From positions 224,952,539 to 225,016,538 of the forward strand of contig NC_066581.1 of assembly GCF_024323335.1 (NCBI RefSeq): a DNA stretch of 64,000 nt. Direction: 5' to 3'. The DNA comes from Lathyrus oleraceus. Taxonomy: Eukaryota; Streptophyta; Magnoliopsida; Fabales; Fabaceae. The notes beneath the pieces are model-generated. The model saw only the letters and a list, made by a program, of their open reading frames with translations, was not told where the DNA came from and ran no database searches. A program made the translations under genes and the position numbers. This document shows positions 21,548-33,340 of this stretch, piece after piece. Within the stretch, counting starts at the first letter, position 1; each line of letters begins with the position of its first letter.

Positions 21548-23770
21548 TCTAACACCCCACTAATATGTGTCTAGAATCATATTAGTAAGATATTAAAATT
21601 TTGGTACTGAGTACATACAAAAGCAAATAATGACATGATAATTTGTATATATTAGAAAACTACATCTAGGGATATATACAACATATATGTTTACAAGAAA
21701 TGCATATTGGAAAAATATCAGGTATAATTTTCATGCCATCTGATCACCCAAGTCTCTAACCTAGACATTATAACGAGTTCTTCACTTTCTATAATGTACC
21801 AGAGAAACAACATGATTGGGGGTGAGATTACTAAATCTCATTGAGTTCACCCATCTTATGGGTGTGCTTGGCTCTATATGGTATACTGATCTACTACAAA
21901 TGCTTACTACACACTCGTACCCTGATAAGGTAGTACCAACGAAGCATACACAACATCCCACCACTCGTGAATACATGGTATGTTATCCTTTATGGTTGGT
22001 AGATGAAGGAAAATGTGGGTAATACATATTGTATCGTATTGCAAATGATACATTGGGCCCGCTGCCTAATGAAGAAGAACGAATTAAATACCATCATGAT
22101 GATTCTATAAACCTTATTGGGACTTACTTTAAAGTAATGAGGAAATGATTTTATTCTCATTCATTTTCTACGACAGAGAGAATAGTGGAATTATACTCCG
22201 GTAAATTCCCAAACCACGTATCGTACTACCCATCAGCAAGAGTAGTATACTCATTCCTTCATGAGTATGTCCACTAACCATGAGTATGTCCACTAACGAG
22301 ACACCTCACCACAGGGAACACATAATTATTCAACCTATGGTTTATCATCACCATTAACCATTACATAGAATAATTAAATAGACATTCATTACTAATTATA
22401 CGAGTGGATCTCAAATATTATATGCATATGAACTCGGGATCATTCATCACCTGTAGTCGTATAATTGATCACACTTTTGATTGTTCAAAACAGAACCAAA
22501 CATACAAAACATGAGAAGCACAATGGAAGAATAGTATGAAATTCCCATCATGCCACAACCCTATGTGTTAACTTCCCATAATTTTGTTTCTCCCAATTAT
22601 GGAGGTTTGCTTACTGAACCCTTTGGCCGCTTAGCGAGTTTAGCAGAGCAAAACACAATTTCAACAATTTTAAGTCTAGAAATTCAGAATCCACAATAAT
22701 ACATATTCTAACCATGTCAATATAGGAAAGAATCAACATGCAACAATATTTGAACATTATGAGCTTAATTTAAGCAGCAATTCAAGAAATCAACACAAGG
22801 AATATCATCACTTAGACATGTTAGCAGAGCAGTCAAACTTAACTTGCAATATGAAATCAAACCATGAACTCATAGTATATCACAAACAATCTTCAAGCAT
22901 GATATTTAATTATCATAAGATATTTTATTGATCTAGCTTTCCAATGCATTTGACCGTATCTCATTTTGAGTTACGAAACTCAAAATACGCTATTTTCCGT
23001 GTCACAATAAATTTTTATATCAACAACACTCATTAAGCAAGCGATATGTCACTAAGCGAGAAACTCTGCAACTTTTCTAAAAAATTAGTGTCCTAACACC
23101 ATATTTAGCACCCCAATTCACGCTTAATCCAACCCTAACATATAGTAACATGCTTGGGGAATCAAGACATAGAAAAACCAACACATGAAAGTTCATAGTT
23201 ATACCATACTAAACATGCATCTACAAGTTGGAAGTTTCTTACTCACTCAAAGCAACACTGCAAGAATCATGAGGAAAACCTAACATACAAGGTGTTAAAA
23301 CTAACTAAAGAACACACCTTTAGTGAAGATTCTAACTTTGATGATTGAGAGATGAAGAAAATGATGATGATGATTTATACACCTAATCGTTGTTCTTCTT
23401 CCAAGATCACCAAGTTTCACACATGCACCCATGGAGGATGAACTTGAGCTCACAAAATTCCTTTTTCTTTCCACCTTCGTGACCCTCTTTCCCTCACTCC
23501 AAGTCCTCTAAAAAAATCAGAATTGATGAAAGAGAAGTGAAGGTGAAAAATGAGAGAAATGAGGTTCCTTTCCCCTTATATGATGCACTTATGAAAATTA
23601 CAGTTTTCCCATGTTATTTGAGTGAAATTACTAGCATGTTATCCTTCTTACTTAAGTTATGCCCACATTGATTGTTCTACTAACCTCTCATAAATTTATT
23701 GTAGGTTTAGAGATTAGTGATTTTTCTATTAATCTATTTTATCGATACTTAGAACTTGGGGTATTAGAGG
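21548..23770 (-). repeat. Degraded LTR-like or other repeat with inverted CCCCA termini
   Basis: The left edge reads TAACACCCCACTAAT and the right edge TTGGGGTATTAG-like, so the ends form a short imperfect inverted repeat. Read on the minus strand from the right end it starts TAATACCCCAAG, like gypsy LTRs, and has a TATA-like CATATAAGGGG some 190 bp in (plus-strand 23573-23584). No polyprotein remnant is visible. I regard it as an old LTR-derived fragment; a non-autonomous DNA element is the alternative. Confidence 0.35.
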
Positions 23771-24315
23771 TCAGGGCCACATCCTTTCACCATGTTGCTT
23801 AGCCTTGATGGGGGGGGGGAATTGTTTCGGATTGGACAAAATAGTACCACATTACTTGGGAGTAAATGCTAAGGGTATCATTTCTAAAATATAAATTCGT
23901 AAGTATTCTCACGCCCAAAGTGAACAATACCTAATATTCGCAATGGTGAGGACCTGAGGTCGACCAGCACAGTAAATAATCTTTGCATAACTCTAAACTT
24001 TTTGATAATGAGCTGACATTATCATAAGATCGCCTTACAAATTTTACATGTTTAGTTAATATGCATCATCATAAATTTTGACTATATATGATACGAAAGA
24101 GATACTTTTATTGGATTATTTATTTTTAATCATTATTTATTAACACTACATAGTGTTTGTATGTTTGTTCATGGATTTTTAATCATTCTTTGTAAACTTT
24201 GTAATTTATCATTGTTTACTCTTTGTCTTATATGGTATAGGCTCTTATTAATGTACAATTTGATTTTATTTCAATCTTTTGGTTGTTGTTGAATTAGGAT
24301 TTCCCATAAATCACA
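23771..24315. other. Upstream region of the F-box pseudogene
   Basis: Begins with LTR-like debris including a run of ten G at 23810-23819, then AT-rich sequence. The last ~100 bases before the ATG contain a pyrimidine-rich tract ending in GAATTAG, a possible 5'-UTR intron acceptor at about 24296. No TATA box can be chosen with confidence. Confidence 0.35.
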
Positions 24316-25638
24316 ATGTCGTCAAAAAAATCATCAGCACCAAAATTGGATAAACAAGAGGATTGTAAGGGTTCTTTCTTAAATTTACCTCATGAGATAT
24401 TGGATTGCATTCTTAAGCAACTTTCACCAAAAGATTTGTTCATGGTAGCACATGTGTGTACTCACTTGAGGAATAATAGTAGAAGTGATTATTTAGGGAA
24501 TCAACATGTGGAACATAAATGGAGTAAGTTGGTAGGAGAAGACTTTCACAATGAGTGGAACTATCATATTGGTAAAATTAGAAATGAAGAAAGTTTGGTT
24601 TTACACCACAATCAGAGTAAGTCATATGGAAATATTAGTGGTGATCACCCATATCAACGCCTTCATTCTTATTTGAAAAGTAATAGAGCATTGGATGATT
24701 TGATTAAAAATCATTCACAAATGGCTTTGTATATTTGCCTTGAGACTGGTCGCTTTTGGTTTCCTATTCAAATATACAAGGGAAGATCAACCAAATTATA
24801 ACATCTATTATGTAATTTATTATTGCATTAAATAGTCTAAATATTATTATTTTTCATTTCTACTAGTAAAACTCTGATTTATTAAGTATCATTTCACTCA
24901 TACATAGTATTTCAAGTTCATTAAAACATTAAGCAAATCATTCATGATTACAAGATTTCCACATTGTTTTTTAACTCGATTACGTTGGTCCATAATATAT
25001 TGTTAGTGCATAATCATAGAAATTAATGAAACATATTTTTGAAAAAAATGTGACACAATATATTACTGTTATTTTAGGTAGGAGTATAAGAAGTATATAG
25101 AACATAATTGATACCCTAGAAACTAAATAGGGATTTAGTATAATCTCATTTACTTTTATCATTTGGTTTAAAAATTATTATAATTATATGGAACTTTGCA
25201 TGCAGGCTACAAAGAAAACATTATACTGCTATGATGCCCTTGTGAGTTATGATTCTAGAACAAACACCTTTCGATCAAGGTATTGTTAATTTTTTTTTAT
25301 AATAACTAGCAAACTCCTATTATTCTTTATAGGGATTTAGTTTTGAGTAGAAAGTGAATAAAATGAAATTGTTAATTAACACGATGCACATATTTCTATG
25401 ATTGTAAAACAAAGTCTAGAACTGATCCTCTAAATTTCTTTTTTTCTTAATTATATGTAAAAATTTATCAATTTATAGGTCCACAAACGCGGGAAAACGA
25501 TTGGTTGAGCGAGATATTGATTGGGAAAGGTTGAGAAAGCCACCACCTAAAACTTTTCTTGTGGATTATTATGAATATAATAATCTCAATGATTTGAAAC
25601 CTGGAGATCGTGTTGAGATTCAAAAAAAAAACCTCTAA
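24316..25638 (+). pseudogene. F-box protein gene (At2g26850/At2g32560-like), probably broken
   Basis: Exon 1 (24316-24780): F-box at residues ~22-65 (LPHEILDCILKQLSPKDL, VCTHLRNN), which in the family binds SKP1 in SCF ubiquitin ligases, then WSKLVGEDFHNEWNYHI and the GRFWFPIQIYK block. Exon 2 (25206-25279, acceptor TGCAG, donor GTATTG) encodes LYCYDALVSYDSRTNTF. Exon 3 (25479-25638, acceptor TTATAG) encodes ERDIDWERLRKPPP and LNDLKPGDRVEIQ, then a run of A and a stop. The gene order matches this Arabidopsis F-box family as I recall it. Exon 1 needs a donor at 24781, where the sequence reads AAG-GGAAGA: a GT is missing. Unspliced, exon 1 reads to a stop after 161 residues. Exon 3 ends before the family's W-R-R...GWW region. 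Hence pseudogene or truncated paralogue. Confidence 0.72.
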
Positions 25639-25956
25639 TTTATCATATATTCTTCTTAAAGAATTTCACTTTATTAATGATGTCATTTCATATATAAATT
25701 CAACTCATTGATTTTTTTTCTAATGACGTTTATTTTCATAGAATAAGGTTTCATAGAAAATATACATACATTTTGTTACATTAATGAATCTATTGCAATT
25801 AACTAAAATTATTAATTTATATGAATACAAATGTTTTTTCTCATAAACGTCATCAAAGAAATGATCTCTTTAATATAATACAGACTTACAACATTTATTT
25901 ATTGGTTGTATGTTTCAATTTGAATTATAAATTAACTTTTTTTTAATGAGCTATAT

Positions 25957-26274
25957 AGATTGGGTGTATGCTTCAATTTGCCATTTCCAATCATGTGACC
26001 AGGACATCAATCACTGCTCTTGCCAAGACAATGGTAATGTTCATAAATATTCATAAATATCAAGTTAAAAAGGAGACACTATTAAAAAAATTGTTTTTAA
26101 TTTTGAGACCTTTTGAATATGATGATCTACAAACGCAGCAGCATCCACAAATATTCAATGAGTAAAAGAATGAGACACATAATAAGATATGAAGAATTTA
26201 ACTTTCTTAATGGAATCAGAAAACTTACGGATGAGGAGATTGGAAAGTGGCGTAACCTCGACTCTACGCTCTAG
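25957..26274 (+). pseudogene. 3' exon remnants of the F-box gene
   Basis: After a TATATAG acceptor-like site at about 25952-25958, the plus strand reads WVYAS-CHFQSCD-x5-NHCSCQD, resembling the family's GWWYG-VGHL-x-CD...C-C block, before in-frame stops. A second remnant at 26182-26274 reads NFLNGIRKLTDEEIGKWRNL and ends in TAG, resembling the conserved C-terminus (GFYGGxKKLxxEEExxxW). The sequence between is scrambled. These pieces show that a longer ancestral gene once continued here. Confidence 0.6.
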
Positions 26275-27550
26275 TGCCAGTGTGTCAATAAAACTTGAAG
26301 AATGATTGCGGTTACGGGCCAATGATTCTCAATAGTTGATTTTTCCTGTGCAAGAACAACCGGTCATATTTTCGCAGGGATATTAATCTGGTGTGGTATC
26401 AATGATTTTAGCAGAATGTAGTAGCTTTACTTTGATGTAAACTGTCTTGTGCAGGTTGACATTGTGAATTTTTAAGCATGAAATATTTTTGACATTCAAT
26501 CTGTCATTGGTTTGGGTAAATTGGTTTTCATTAGAAATGCTTCGCACATTGGGAGCGGTCTATCGGTATAATCGATATTGTCTAAACATTTTTTAGGATA
26601 TCCAACATAATTTTGATTGCTTTCTTGTGGCACTTAAAATTAATGTGCGACCTTGTAAAGTAAGATGTTGTAGGATAGATTTGGAATTGTTCTTACTGTT
26701 GAGCAACATTAAATTCATCTGCAGTTAATTTGACAGTTGGTTGAAAATCTATCTGAATAGAATTAATGTGATTCTGATTATTACATTGTTATAATTATAA
26801 GACTGTAGTCTGCTGCTAGTGAAAGAATCAGGTTGTTGATAGGTGTTTGTTTTGTTGTAATGGGTTCCCCCTAGTCTTGGGAGCTTGGTGTTGATGGTAG
26901 ATTGATTTTGATAGTCTCATATTGTAATGTCTTTCTTGTACTCCTTATGCTAGAAGTTAATTTCTATACCTACTAATATAATTGGTTCACTCATTGAGTT
27001 TAAATTAGTAAGGATATATATAACTATGCTCATATTATATTGCAACAATCAATGACATCCAAACTCTACTATATAATGAAGAAAATTAAATAAAGAACAA
27101 AATAACTAATTAAAGTAAATACCACCATAATATTTTTACAAAATAATAACTAATACCACCATAATATTTGGAAATTTAATACTTATAAGTGTCAGGAATT
27201 GAGGTATCAAATGTTGAATTTTTTAGATGCATAATATGAGAATATGTAGCTACACAATTCATAGTTACATGCTTACTTAATGTTTTTCATAAACTGGAAA
27301 AGTAAGTTAAAAGTTATTCATTCAAGACTAAATGTTCATACAAATCTACATGACACCACATCAAAAACAGTTTGTCTTTTTCATTTCTTTCCTTTTCTCC
27401 TTTATCGTCTTCTTTTTTTTACTTCTCTTTCTTCTTTCTTTTCTTTCTCTTTTTTTTTGTAAAGGTCTTGATTAACTAAAGACAAGTTGCTAATTTTACT
27501 GTGATTAGAATTTTTATGAATCCACCCTTTTAATTTGACCTATATTTCTC
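26275..27550. other. Intergenic DNA, no gene seen
   Basis: AT-rich, no supported coding region or recognisable transposon coding domain. It includes a pyrimidine-rich stretch at 27370-27460 (CTTT/TTCT runs) that gives a spurious Ser/Phe-rich reading frame. Part of it may be 3' UTR of the former F-box gene. Confidence 0.4.
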
Positions 27551-28480
27551 TCTATCCCATGGAACTTGAAATGTAGAGTGGGAATTATAACACTAGGATG
27601 ACAATTCTAGAAAGTGTACTAGTCTCGTCAAAGTAATAAAATAATTCGTCTCCAAAAAGATTATAAATTTAAAAAGGTAATAAAAACGCGATTTAAAATT
27701 AATAACAAAGGGGGATTTCAATAAAGTTTTGGCTACGAAAACAATATGAGAATTTTGTCGAAAAGAAGTTCGTAAATTAAAAGTGATTAGATCTTTATTT
27801 AGAATCCCCTAATTATACATATTAGTGAACTGTGTATTAATTGAATTACAATTACACTATTATCGCACAAAGAATTAACAAGACCACTGTACTTAACTCC
27901 TTGATATACAATTCACTAATTCACACAATAATTCTCTAATTCCTAGGCCTATTCAGAGTTAAACTAGGAATTTTAAATTTATTAATTCAAAAGCCACAAC
28001 TTATAATTACATGTTCCTAGTTAGTTACTAAGTTGAATAATTGCCCTAACTCATATCGGTAGTCTTATGATCAATGATCCATACTCATCTAATATCAATT
28101 TGCACGCCCGTTAACACACAAAAGGCATTACGAAAAAAACAAATAAATAATAATAATAACATAAAAACATTAAATTAATCTCAAGAAGTCATATCGTATG
28201 ATCCAACAGAGTACAAAAAAGTTCATCTTAAAAGACCTAATCTAGAATAACTTATCTATTCGTAGGTAAATTAACTATTATCATGAGTTGATAAGAAGTC
28301 TTCATCAAAATATATGGAAAATAAGATCTCCAATAACTCCAATGCTCTTCAAAATCTTGCTCCAAAAGCTCATGGTCGTCACTTTCTATCTCAAATTTGG
28401 AACTCTAAAAAATGTAGCAAAGTACCCTATTTATAGCAGTTGGCGCGTTGAAAATGCAGTCACGTTATCATATGGTATCG
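27551..28480 (-). repeat. Retrotransposon LTR/leader-like sequence, minus strand
   Basis: Read on the minus strand it shows a TATA box (28423-28436), then a leader-like stretch containing CCTAGGAATTAG and many AT-rich segments as in plant gypsy LTR/leader DNA. I see no polyprotein part and no second LTR. Family unknown. Confidence 0.35.
28423..28436 (-). promoter_or_regulatory. TATA-like box
   Basis: TATAAATAGGGT on the minus strand, a good plant TATA match, within the LTR-like block. Confidence 0.4.
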
Positions 28481-29412
28481 TACACTTGTTTTGATGTTTT
28501 TTACAATTTGAGTGTATATGTTATAGTTTGTTTGCTTATTTGTAATTTGCTTATCATTCAATATTCGCTTATTTGTAGTTTATTCGTATTTGAGTTGTAT
28601 TGTATTTGCTTCAGCTATTTTAGCATTATACCATTAACACCCTTCATTATTCAATAAAATGAAAGTGTTTGATCAATGACAGTGGCCTTTTTTTAGCCTA
28701 GCAAATTTCTCTTTTTTCGTTTTGTTAGGTGTGGCATGAAACAAAAGTTAGAACTCTTAGATGAAAATGTTGAGTGGCTTGACTCGAATCAAGTGTTAAG
28801 AGTGGTTCAAACCAGGAACCTTGTGAAACTTAGGATTTTCCTATGGATGACTTGATTCGAATAAAAAAATGAACCTGATTCAAATCACAACTTCATGTGA
28901 CTCAAATAAAGTGATAATCTTAACTCAAATCAAATGTCTATGTCAAGCTAAATTTGGGCTCTACTGAAATTGACTCGAATCAAGAGTTTAACTTGACTTT
29001 AATCACAATATTTTTCAATTTGAATCATGATTTTCTTCTTGACTCAAATCATAGTTTTGCAAATCCAATTTTCTATTTTATATTTAAATAGTTGTTTCTT
29101 TGATCCAACAAAAATGAGAGTGAAATTATGTGGGCGAAACCCATAGAGACAAAATGCCAATTTGTCTTCTCTTCTTTAGTGTGTCTATTCCTAGCATCTT
29201 CAATCTTTCTCTTATTCTTTAGAATAAATTCTTAAGTGTTAATCCATGTCAGATTCACTTCTTTTTATTGCAGCGTGTTCTTGTGCAATTTGTTGTTGTT
29301 CGAATAAATTAAAGAGAGTGAGTTTATTAATCTTGAAGTGTTTTCATGATTGATCAAGCTCATGATATCAATCAAGAAACAAGATTTATTCATCCATAAA
29401 GTAGAGAGAACC

Positions 29413-29456
<44 letters not shown>

Positions 29457-29479
29457 GTGTTCTTCTTTCACCTTCATAT
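28481..29479. repeat. LTR-like sequence with GACTCGAATCAAG motif family
   Basis: From about 28740 to 29060 words related to CTTGACTCGAATCAAG occur at least seven times (for example 28778-28793, 28851-28862, 28971-28984, 29040-29052). The word is itself an imperfect palindrome. Such motif arrays sit in the U3 of some plant Ty1/copia LTRs. The sequence runs on across element A: its continuation is at 59481. No coding part is visible. Confidence 0.4.
29414..29461. repeat. (TG)n microsatellite
   Basis: About 24 TG units with one GC interruption at 29451-29452. It lies 19 bases left of element A's target duplication. Confidence 0.95.
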
Positions 29480-29484
29480 AATCC
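29480..29484. repeat. Target-site duplication AATCC, left copy (element A)
   Basis: AATCC directly before the LTR start at 29485 is repeated directly after the LTR end at 59476-59480, 30 kb away. Confidence 0.92.
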
Positions 29485-31243
29485 TGTAATACCCCAAAAT
29501 TTACCCTTCATTTTTCCAGGAAGCATACGCTTTACACCTCATGCATGCATTCATTTTTAGGTCATTTAGCATTTGCATTTCATCATGGCAATCGGAATCG
29601 GATCCAAGAAGCTTGAACATCATCCAGGACACTTTGTGGGCTCTATTTAGATGATCAGTCAACACAAGGGAAAGACTTGAGTTACTTCCAACAGGGGTCT
29701 ATTCGTCAGTCAAAACGTTAATCTTGAAGGAGCAAAGGTTTGTTCATGAGCTGTCATGCTCTCTAGGCGAAGCCCACGTGTTCTGAAAAAATAAATAAAT
29801 AAATAAATAAAATAAAAGAAAAAATCTTGGACTTGGACCTCTCTCATTTGAGCCCACAGGTCCATAAAAATCAGGTTATAAATTCAGAGTTTCAGTGAAA
29901 CAAAAGGCCATTCTATTCCTATTACCCTGTCTGGGAAAAAGATAGTGAGAGAAGAACCCTGGGGAAAAAGATAGTGAGAGAAGAGTTAACAGAGTTCAGA
30001 GCAACCTCCAGGCAACTCTAAAAGGTTCATTCTGACTCACACACTTTCAGCTCAAGCAAACCCTAACATTGATTTGCAAATCCAGCCGTGCCATTTGATT
30101 TCAACCGATCTCTCCAATCAGGTTTGCCCTTATTCCCATTACCTTTGTGCTTTGAAGTTGAATACTCTGAATGTTTGAGGTATGATGGATGAATTTAATT
30201 AGGTTTTTGCCCACAGGTTCATAATTATGTATGAATGTATAAATAATGCCTTGAATGCTTAATCGTTTAATTTCTGAAGTGTATGCCATAGGGTTTGAGG
30301 TTTCTGAAACCATATTGTTATCCATGAAAAACCATATTGTTTTGCTCTAATCTGACTTACGTTTGTCATAGCATGTTTTCTCCTAATCCTTATCTTGTTT
30401 CACTAACCCTTTTGTTGAGTTTTTGTGAAGGCTCACATGACTTTTGCAGGGATAGCTCGCTGGATATTCCACTTTGCTTGTGGGATACCATTTGGGAGAT
30501 TTATTCTGATTGCCTTGTTGGCACATTTACTTTATACATGTTTGTTTTGTATGTGTTCGTATCCCCGCAGGTAGCGCGGTTCCTTCGTCAAGGACTGCCT
30601 TTTTGCATAAGCATCCCAAACCCTAACCCTTCATTGATTTTTCTACTCCTAAACACACGTTTACTCCTTCTACTACAGGTGAGTAGGTCTCCAAAGGTCG
30701 AGCATCCGGTAGATTGCGTAGTAACGTCGTCCGCCCCCAAAACATAATCCTTAACCCCGTAGTTAGCCAAACTACGACTTGCTCTGATTCTCATTCCAGA
30801 TGAGATACGTAGGCATAAGACGCGATGTCTTAGCGAGCACACATCCCCCAAACCCATAGTTCAGCCGAGCTACGAAGACTCTGATTCTCATATTCAGATG
30901 AGATACGTATGCAGTGGATGTGACATCCGCGCGAGTCATTTTCATTTAACCCCCTTTTTTAGTAAACAGCACAAGATAAACTCACACCCTTTAGACAAGA
31001 ACTACAAAAGTGGATCCCGTAGAGTACTACGGATGCGTAGGGGTGCTAATACCTTCCCTTCGCATAACCGACTCCCAAACCCAAGATTTGGTTGCGAGAC
31101 CTTGTCTTTTCCTTTCCTCTTTTCAGGTTTACTTCGAGCGTTTCCTTTCCCTCCTTTGGGATAAATAACGCACGGTGGCGACTCTTCTGTCATTTTCTTT
31201 CGCCGGTTGTTTTTTCGCACACTGTATTTTTCAAGTTGCGACA
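29485..31243 (+). repeat. 5' LTR of element A
   Basis: A 1,759-bp LTR. Its start and its last ~250 bp (R/U5) resemble those of element B's LTR, while the middle does not. It contains an AAAT microsatellite near 29788-29818 and two copies of the conserved hairpin (30789-30805 and 30886-30903). Confidence 0.92.
30789..30903 (+). other. Two LTR hairpins (5' LTR of A)
   Basis: Hairpin 1 (30789-30805): TCTCAT-TCCAG-ATGAGA. Hairpin 2 (30886-30903): TCTCAT-ATTCAG-ATGAGA. Both follow a CTCTGAT word and precede ATACGTA-GC. They align with the hairpins in LTR B, where the stem sequence differs but pairing is kept. In the element they would lie in the transcribed part of the LTR. RNA function is inferred. 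Confidence 0.6.
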
Positions 31244-31717
31244 GTTGATATTAAGGATACCTGATCCATCCCATGACCTTTGTTTGGTGTGCTCTTAATT
31301 TCTCTCCAGACAGTGCAACCTGACAGATGTTCAAGCAGATACAGCGATCCTGATTCCAATGCCACTGCACTGCATTCACATCATTTTGCATCACATCATT
31401 TTGCATTCATAATCATTCACACATGTTTATCCATTTCTGTGGGGTTTATATCTTCTACTTGATTCTAGTCGGAATTTTCTTGGTTCTCATCAACGGCTTA
31501 GTCTTTTTTTTTACATCGTTTATCTATTGAGACACTGGAATCAAGGGGGTAGAATACCTTTGGAATTGATAAACATGTCATTGCATTTACATATTCATTA
31601 GCATGTCTTGCATAACAGGTACCGCCACAGTGTTCTCAATTTGTTTGGTGTTCAATCATCAGGATAGCTGACCCAGGCATTCACCGGTACGGTACCCGCA
31701 GAAACCAACAGAGAGTA
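31244..31717 (+). other. Element A leader, no recognisable primer-binding site
   Basis: The sequence directly after the LTR reads GTTGATATTAAGGATACC, not the TGGCGACTCTGCTGGGGA seen at the same place in element B. No other standard primer site is evident. The rest is non-coding leader with repeated CATCATTTTGCAT words near 31375-31410. Confidence 0.5.
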
Positions 31718-33340
31718 ATGGAAAGCCTACAGGCAGAGTTCGCCGAGATGAAGATCCGCATGAACCAATTCATGGATGTGGTTCAAGGGGTGGCTCAAGG
31801 ACAGCAAGAGCTCAGGCAGATGATACAGAGGAATCCCCCTGCTCGACCAGAGACGGTGACTGATCCTCCAGCTGGAGAGGCTAATGGACCCAATGGACCG
31901 GGGCCTATCCCAATCCTACATGTCACCTCCGGTCAACAACCCGTTCATGATCATCAGGACGATCAATTCCCCCTGCTGCAGGAAGACTTTGGTATGGGTC
32001 ATGGTGTGGACCCCATGTTTAGAAGATTGGAAGAGAGGTTGAAGGCAGTGGAAGGACAGAATCCTCTGGGAGTAGATATTGCTGACTTGGGGTTGGTCCC
32101 AGGTGTGAGAGTGCCACCAAAATTCAAGGTCCCGATATTTGACAAATACAATGGCAACTCTTGCCCGAAGACCCATGTGCAAGCCTATTTCCGTAAAATG
32201 GTTGCATACTCCGATGACGAAAAGTTGCTTATGTACTTTTTCCAGGACAGCCTAGCTGGGGCATCCCTGGAATGGTATATGAGGCTGGACAGAGCCCATA
32301 TCCGTTGCTGGAGGGATTTGGCTGAGGCTTTCGTGAAGCAGTATCAGTATAACACAGACATGGCTTCGGACAGAACTCAACTTCAAAATTTGTCTCTTAA
32401 AAGCAATGAGTGCTTCAGAGAATACGCTCAACGCTGGAGAGAAACAGCTTCCCGTGTTCAACCTCCTATGTTGGAGAAGGAAATGGCTGACATGTTCATG
32501 AACACTCTGCCAGGACCTTATTTGGAGCGCCTGGTGGGTTGCAATGCCTCCAATTTTGCTGATATAGTCTCTACCGGAGAGAGGGTGGAGAATTACCTGA
32601 GGACATACAAGACCCATAGTGGAGGTGGATCCTCATCAGGGGTGAAGAAGCCGTTCATTCAGGGACAGAAGAGGAGAGAAGGGGATGCAAATGCCATATC
32701 TTCTTATCAGAACAGGGATAACCAGAGGAATAACTTTCAGAACTATCCTCAGCAACCGTATGTTGCGGCTGTGACCATTCCAGCTGCAGCACCACTACAA
32801 CAACAACAACCACAGCATCAACCAGCTCAGTACCAACCACAACAACCGGGTAACAAACCCGCCTATCAACCGAGGCCAAGGACGATGGACCGGCGTTTCG
32901 ACACTCTACCAATGTCGTACGCTCAGTTGCTTTCTAGTCTTCAACAACTACAACTTGTGCAGTTGCGCACTCTGGCTCCTCCCGTTGGTAGGCTTCCGGT
33001 GGGTTATGACGCCAACGCTAGGTGTAGCTTCCACTCTGGGGCACCTGGCCACAATATTGAGAACTGCAAAGCTTTTAAGCACGTAGTTCAGGACCTCATT
33101 GATTCAAAGGCCGTTAACTTTGCACCAGCTCCTAATGTCGTCAACAATCCCATCCCCCAGCATGGTGGAGCCAACGTTAACATGGTTGAAGGAGAAGTCA
33201 AATTAGTCTCTGCGGTCAACAATGAAGATGGGGATAGTGATTGCGACATCGATAACTGGGTGCGTCCGAGGATCCCGGGTGAAGCCATCAAAAATTGGTC
33301 TTCTGAGGAGATTGTCCAAGCCACTTGTCTGGAGGAGTAA
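31718..33340 (+). CDS. Element A gag, protease-less, open
   Basis: A 540-codon uninterrupted frame. An N-terminal coiled-coil-like region (residues ~1-50) leads to a linker, then the retrotrans_gag capsid domain at ~130-300 (W-x-R-DLAEAFVKQYQYN, LSLKSNECFREYAQRWRE), a basic, Gln/Pro-rich region at ~310-400, and a modified zinc knuckle C-x2-H-x5-H-x4-C (CSFHSGAPGHNIENC). The C-terminus reads RIPGEAIKNW, which resembles the region after the protease in full Ogre polyproteins, so the protease appears cleanly deleted in frame. The start Met fits a coiled-coil gag N-terminus. Gag forms the particle; lack of protease makes maturation depend on other elements. Confidence 0.88.
   Translation: MESLQAEFAEMKIRMNQFMDVVQGVAQGQQELRQMIQRNPPARPETVTDPPAGEANGPNGPGPIPILHVTSGQQPVHDHQDDQFPLLQEDFGMGHGVDPMFRRLEERLKAVEGQNPLGVDIADLGLVPGVRVPPKFKVPIFDKYNGNSCPKTHVQAYFRKMVAYSDDEKLLMYFFQDSLAGASLEWYMRLDRAHIRCWRDLAEAFVKQYQYNTDMASDRTQLQNLSLKSNECFREYAQRWRETASRVQPPMLEKEMADMFMNTLPGPYLERLVGCNASNFADIVSTGERVENYLRTYKTHSGGGSSSGVKKPFIQGQKRREGDANAISSYQNRDNQRNNFQNYPQQPYVAAVTIPAAAPLQQQQPQHQPAQYQPQQPGNKPAYQPRPRTMDRRFDTLPMSYAQLLSSLQQLQLVQLRTLAPPVGRLPVGYDANARCSFHSGAPGHNIENCKAFKHVVQDLIDSKAVNFAPAPNVVNNPIPQHGGANVNMVEGEVKLVSAVNNEDGDSDCDIDNWVRPRIPGEAIKNWSSEEIVQATCLEE

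Noticed and set aside
24316..24801. Intact single-exon 161-residue F-box gene
   Set aside because: Family-like sequence clearly continues in phase at 25206 and 25479, so the stop at 24799-24801 is intronic readthrough after loss of the donor.
29265..29477. 70-codon frame with a Thr-His repeat
   Set aside because: It is produced by the TG microsatellite.
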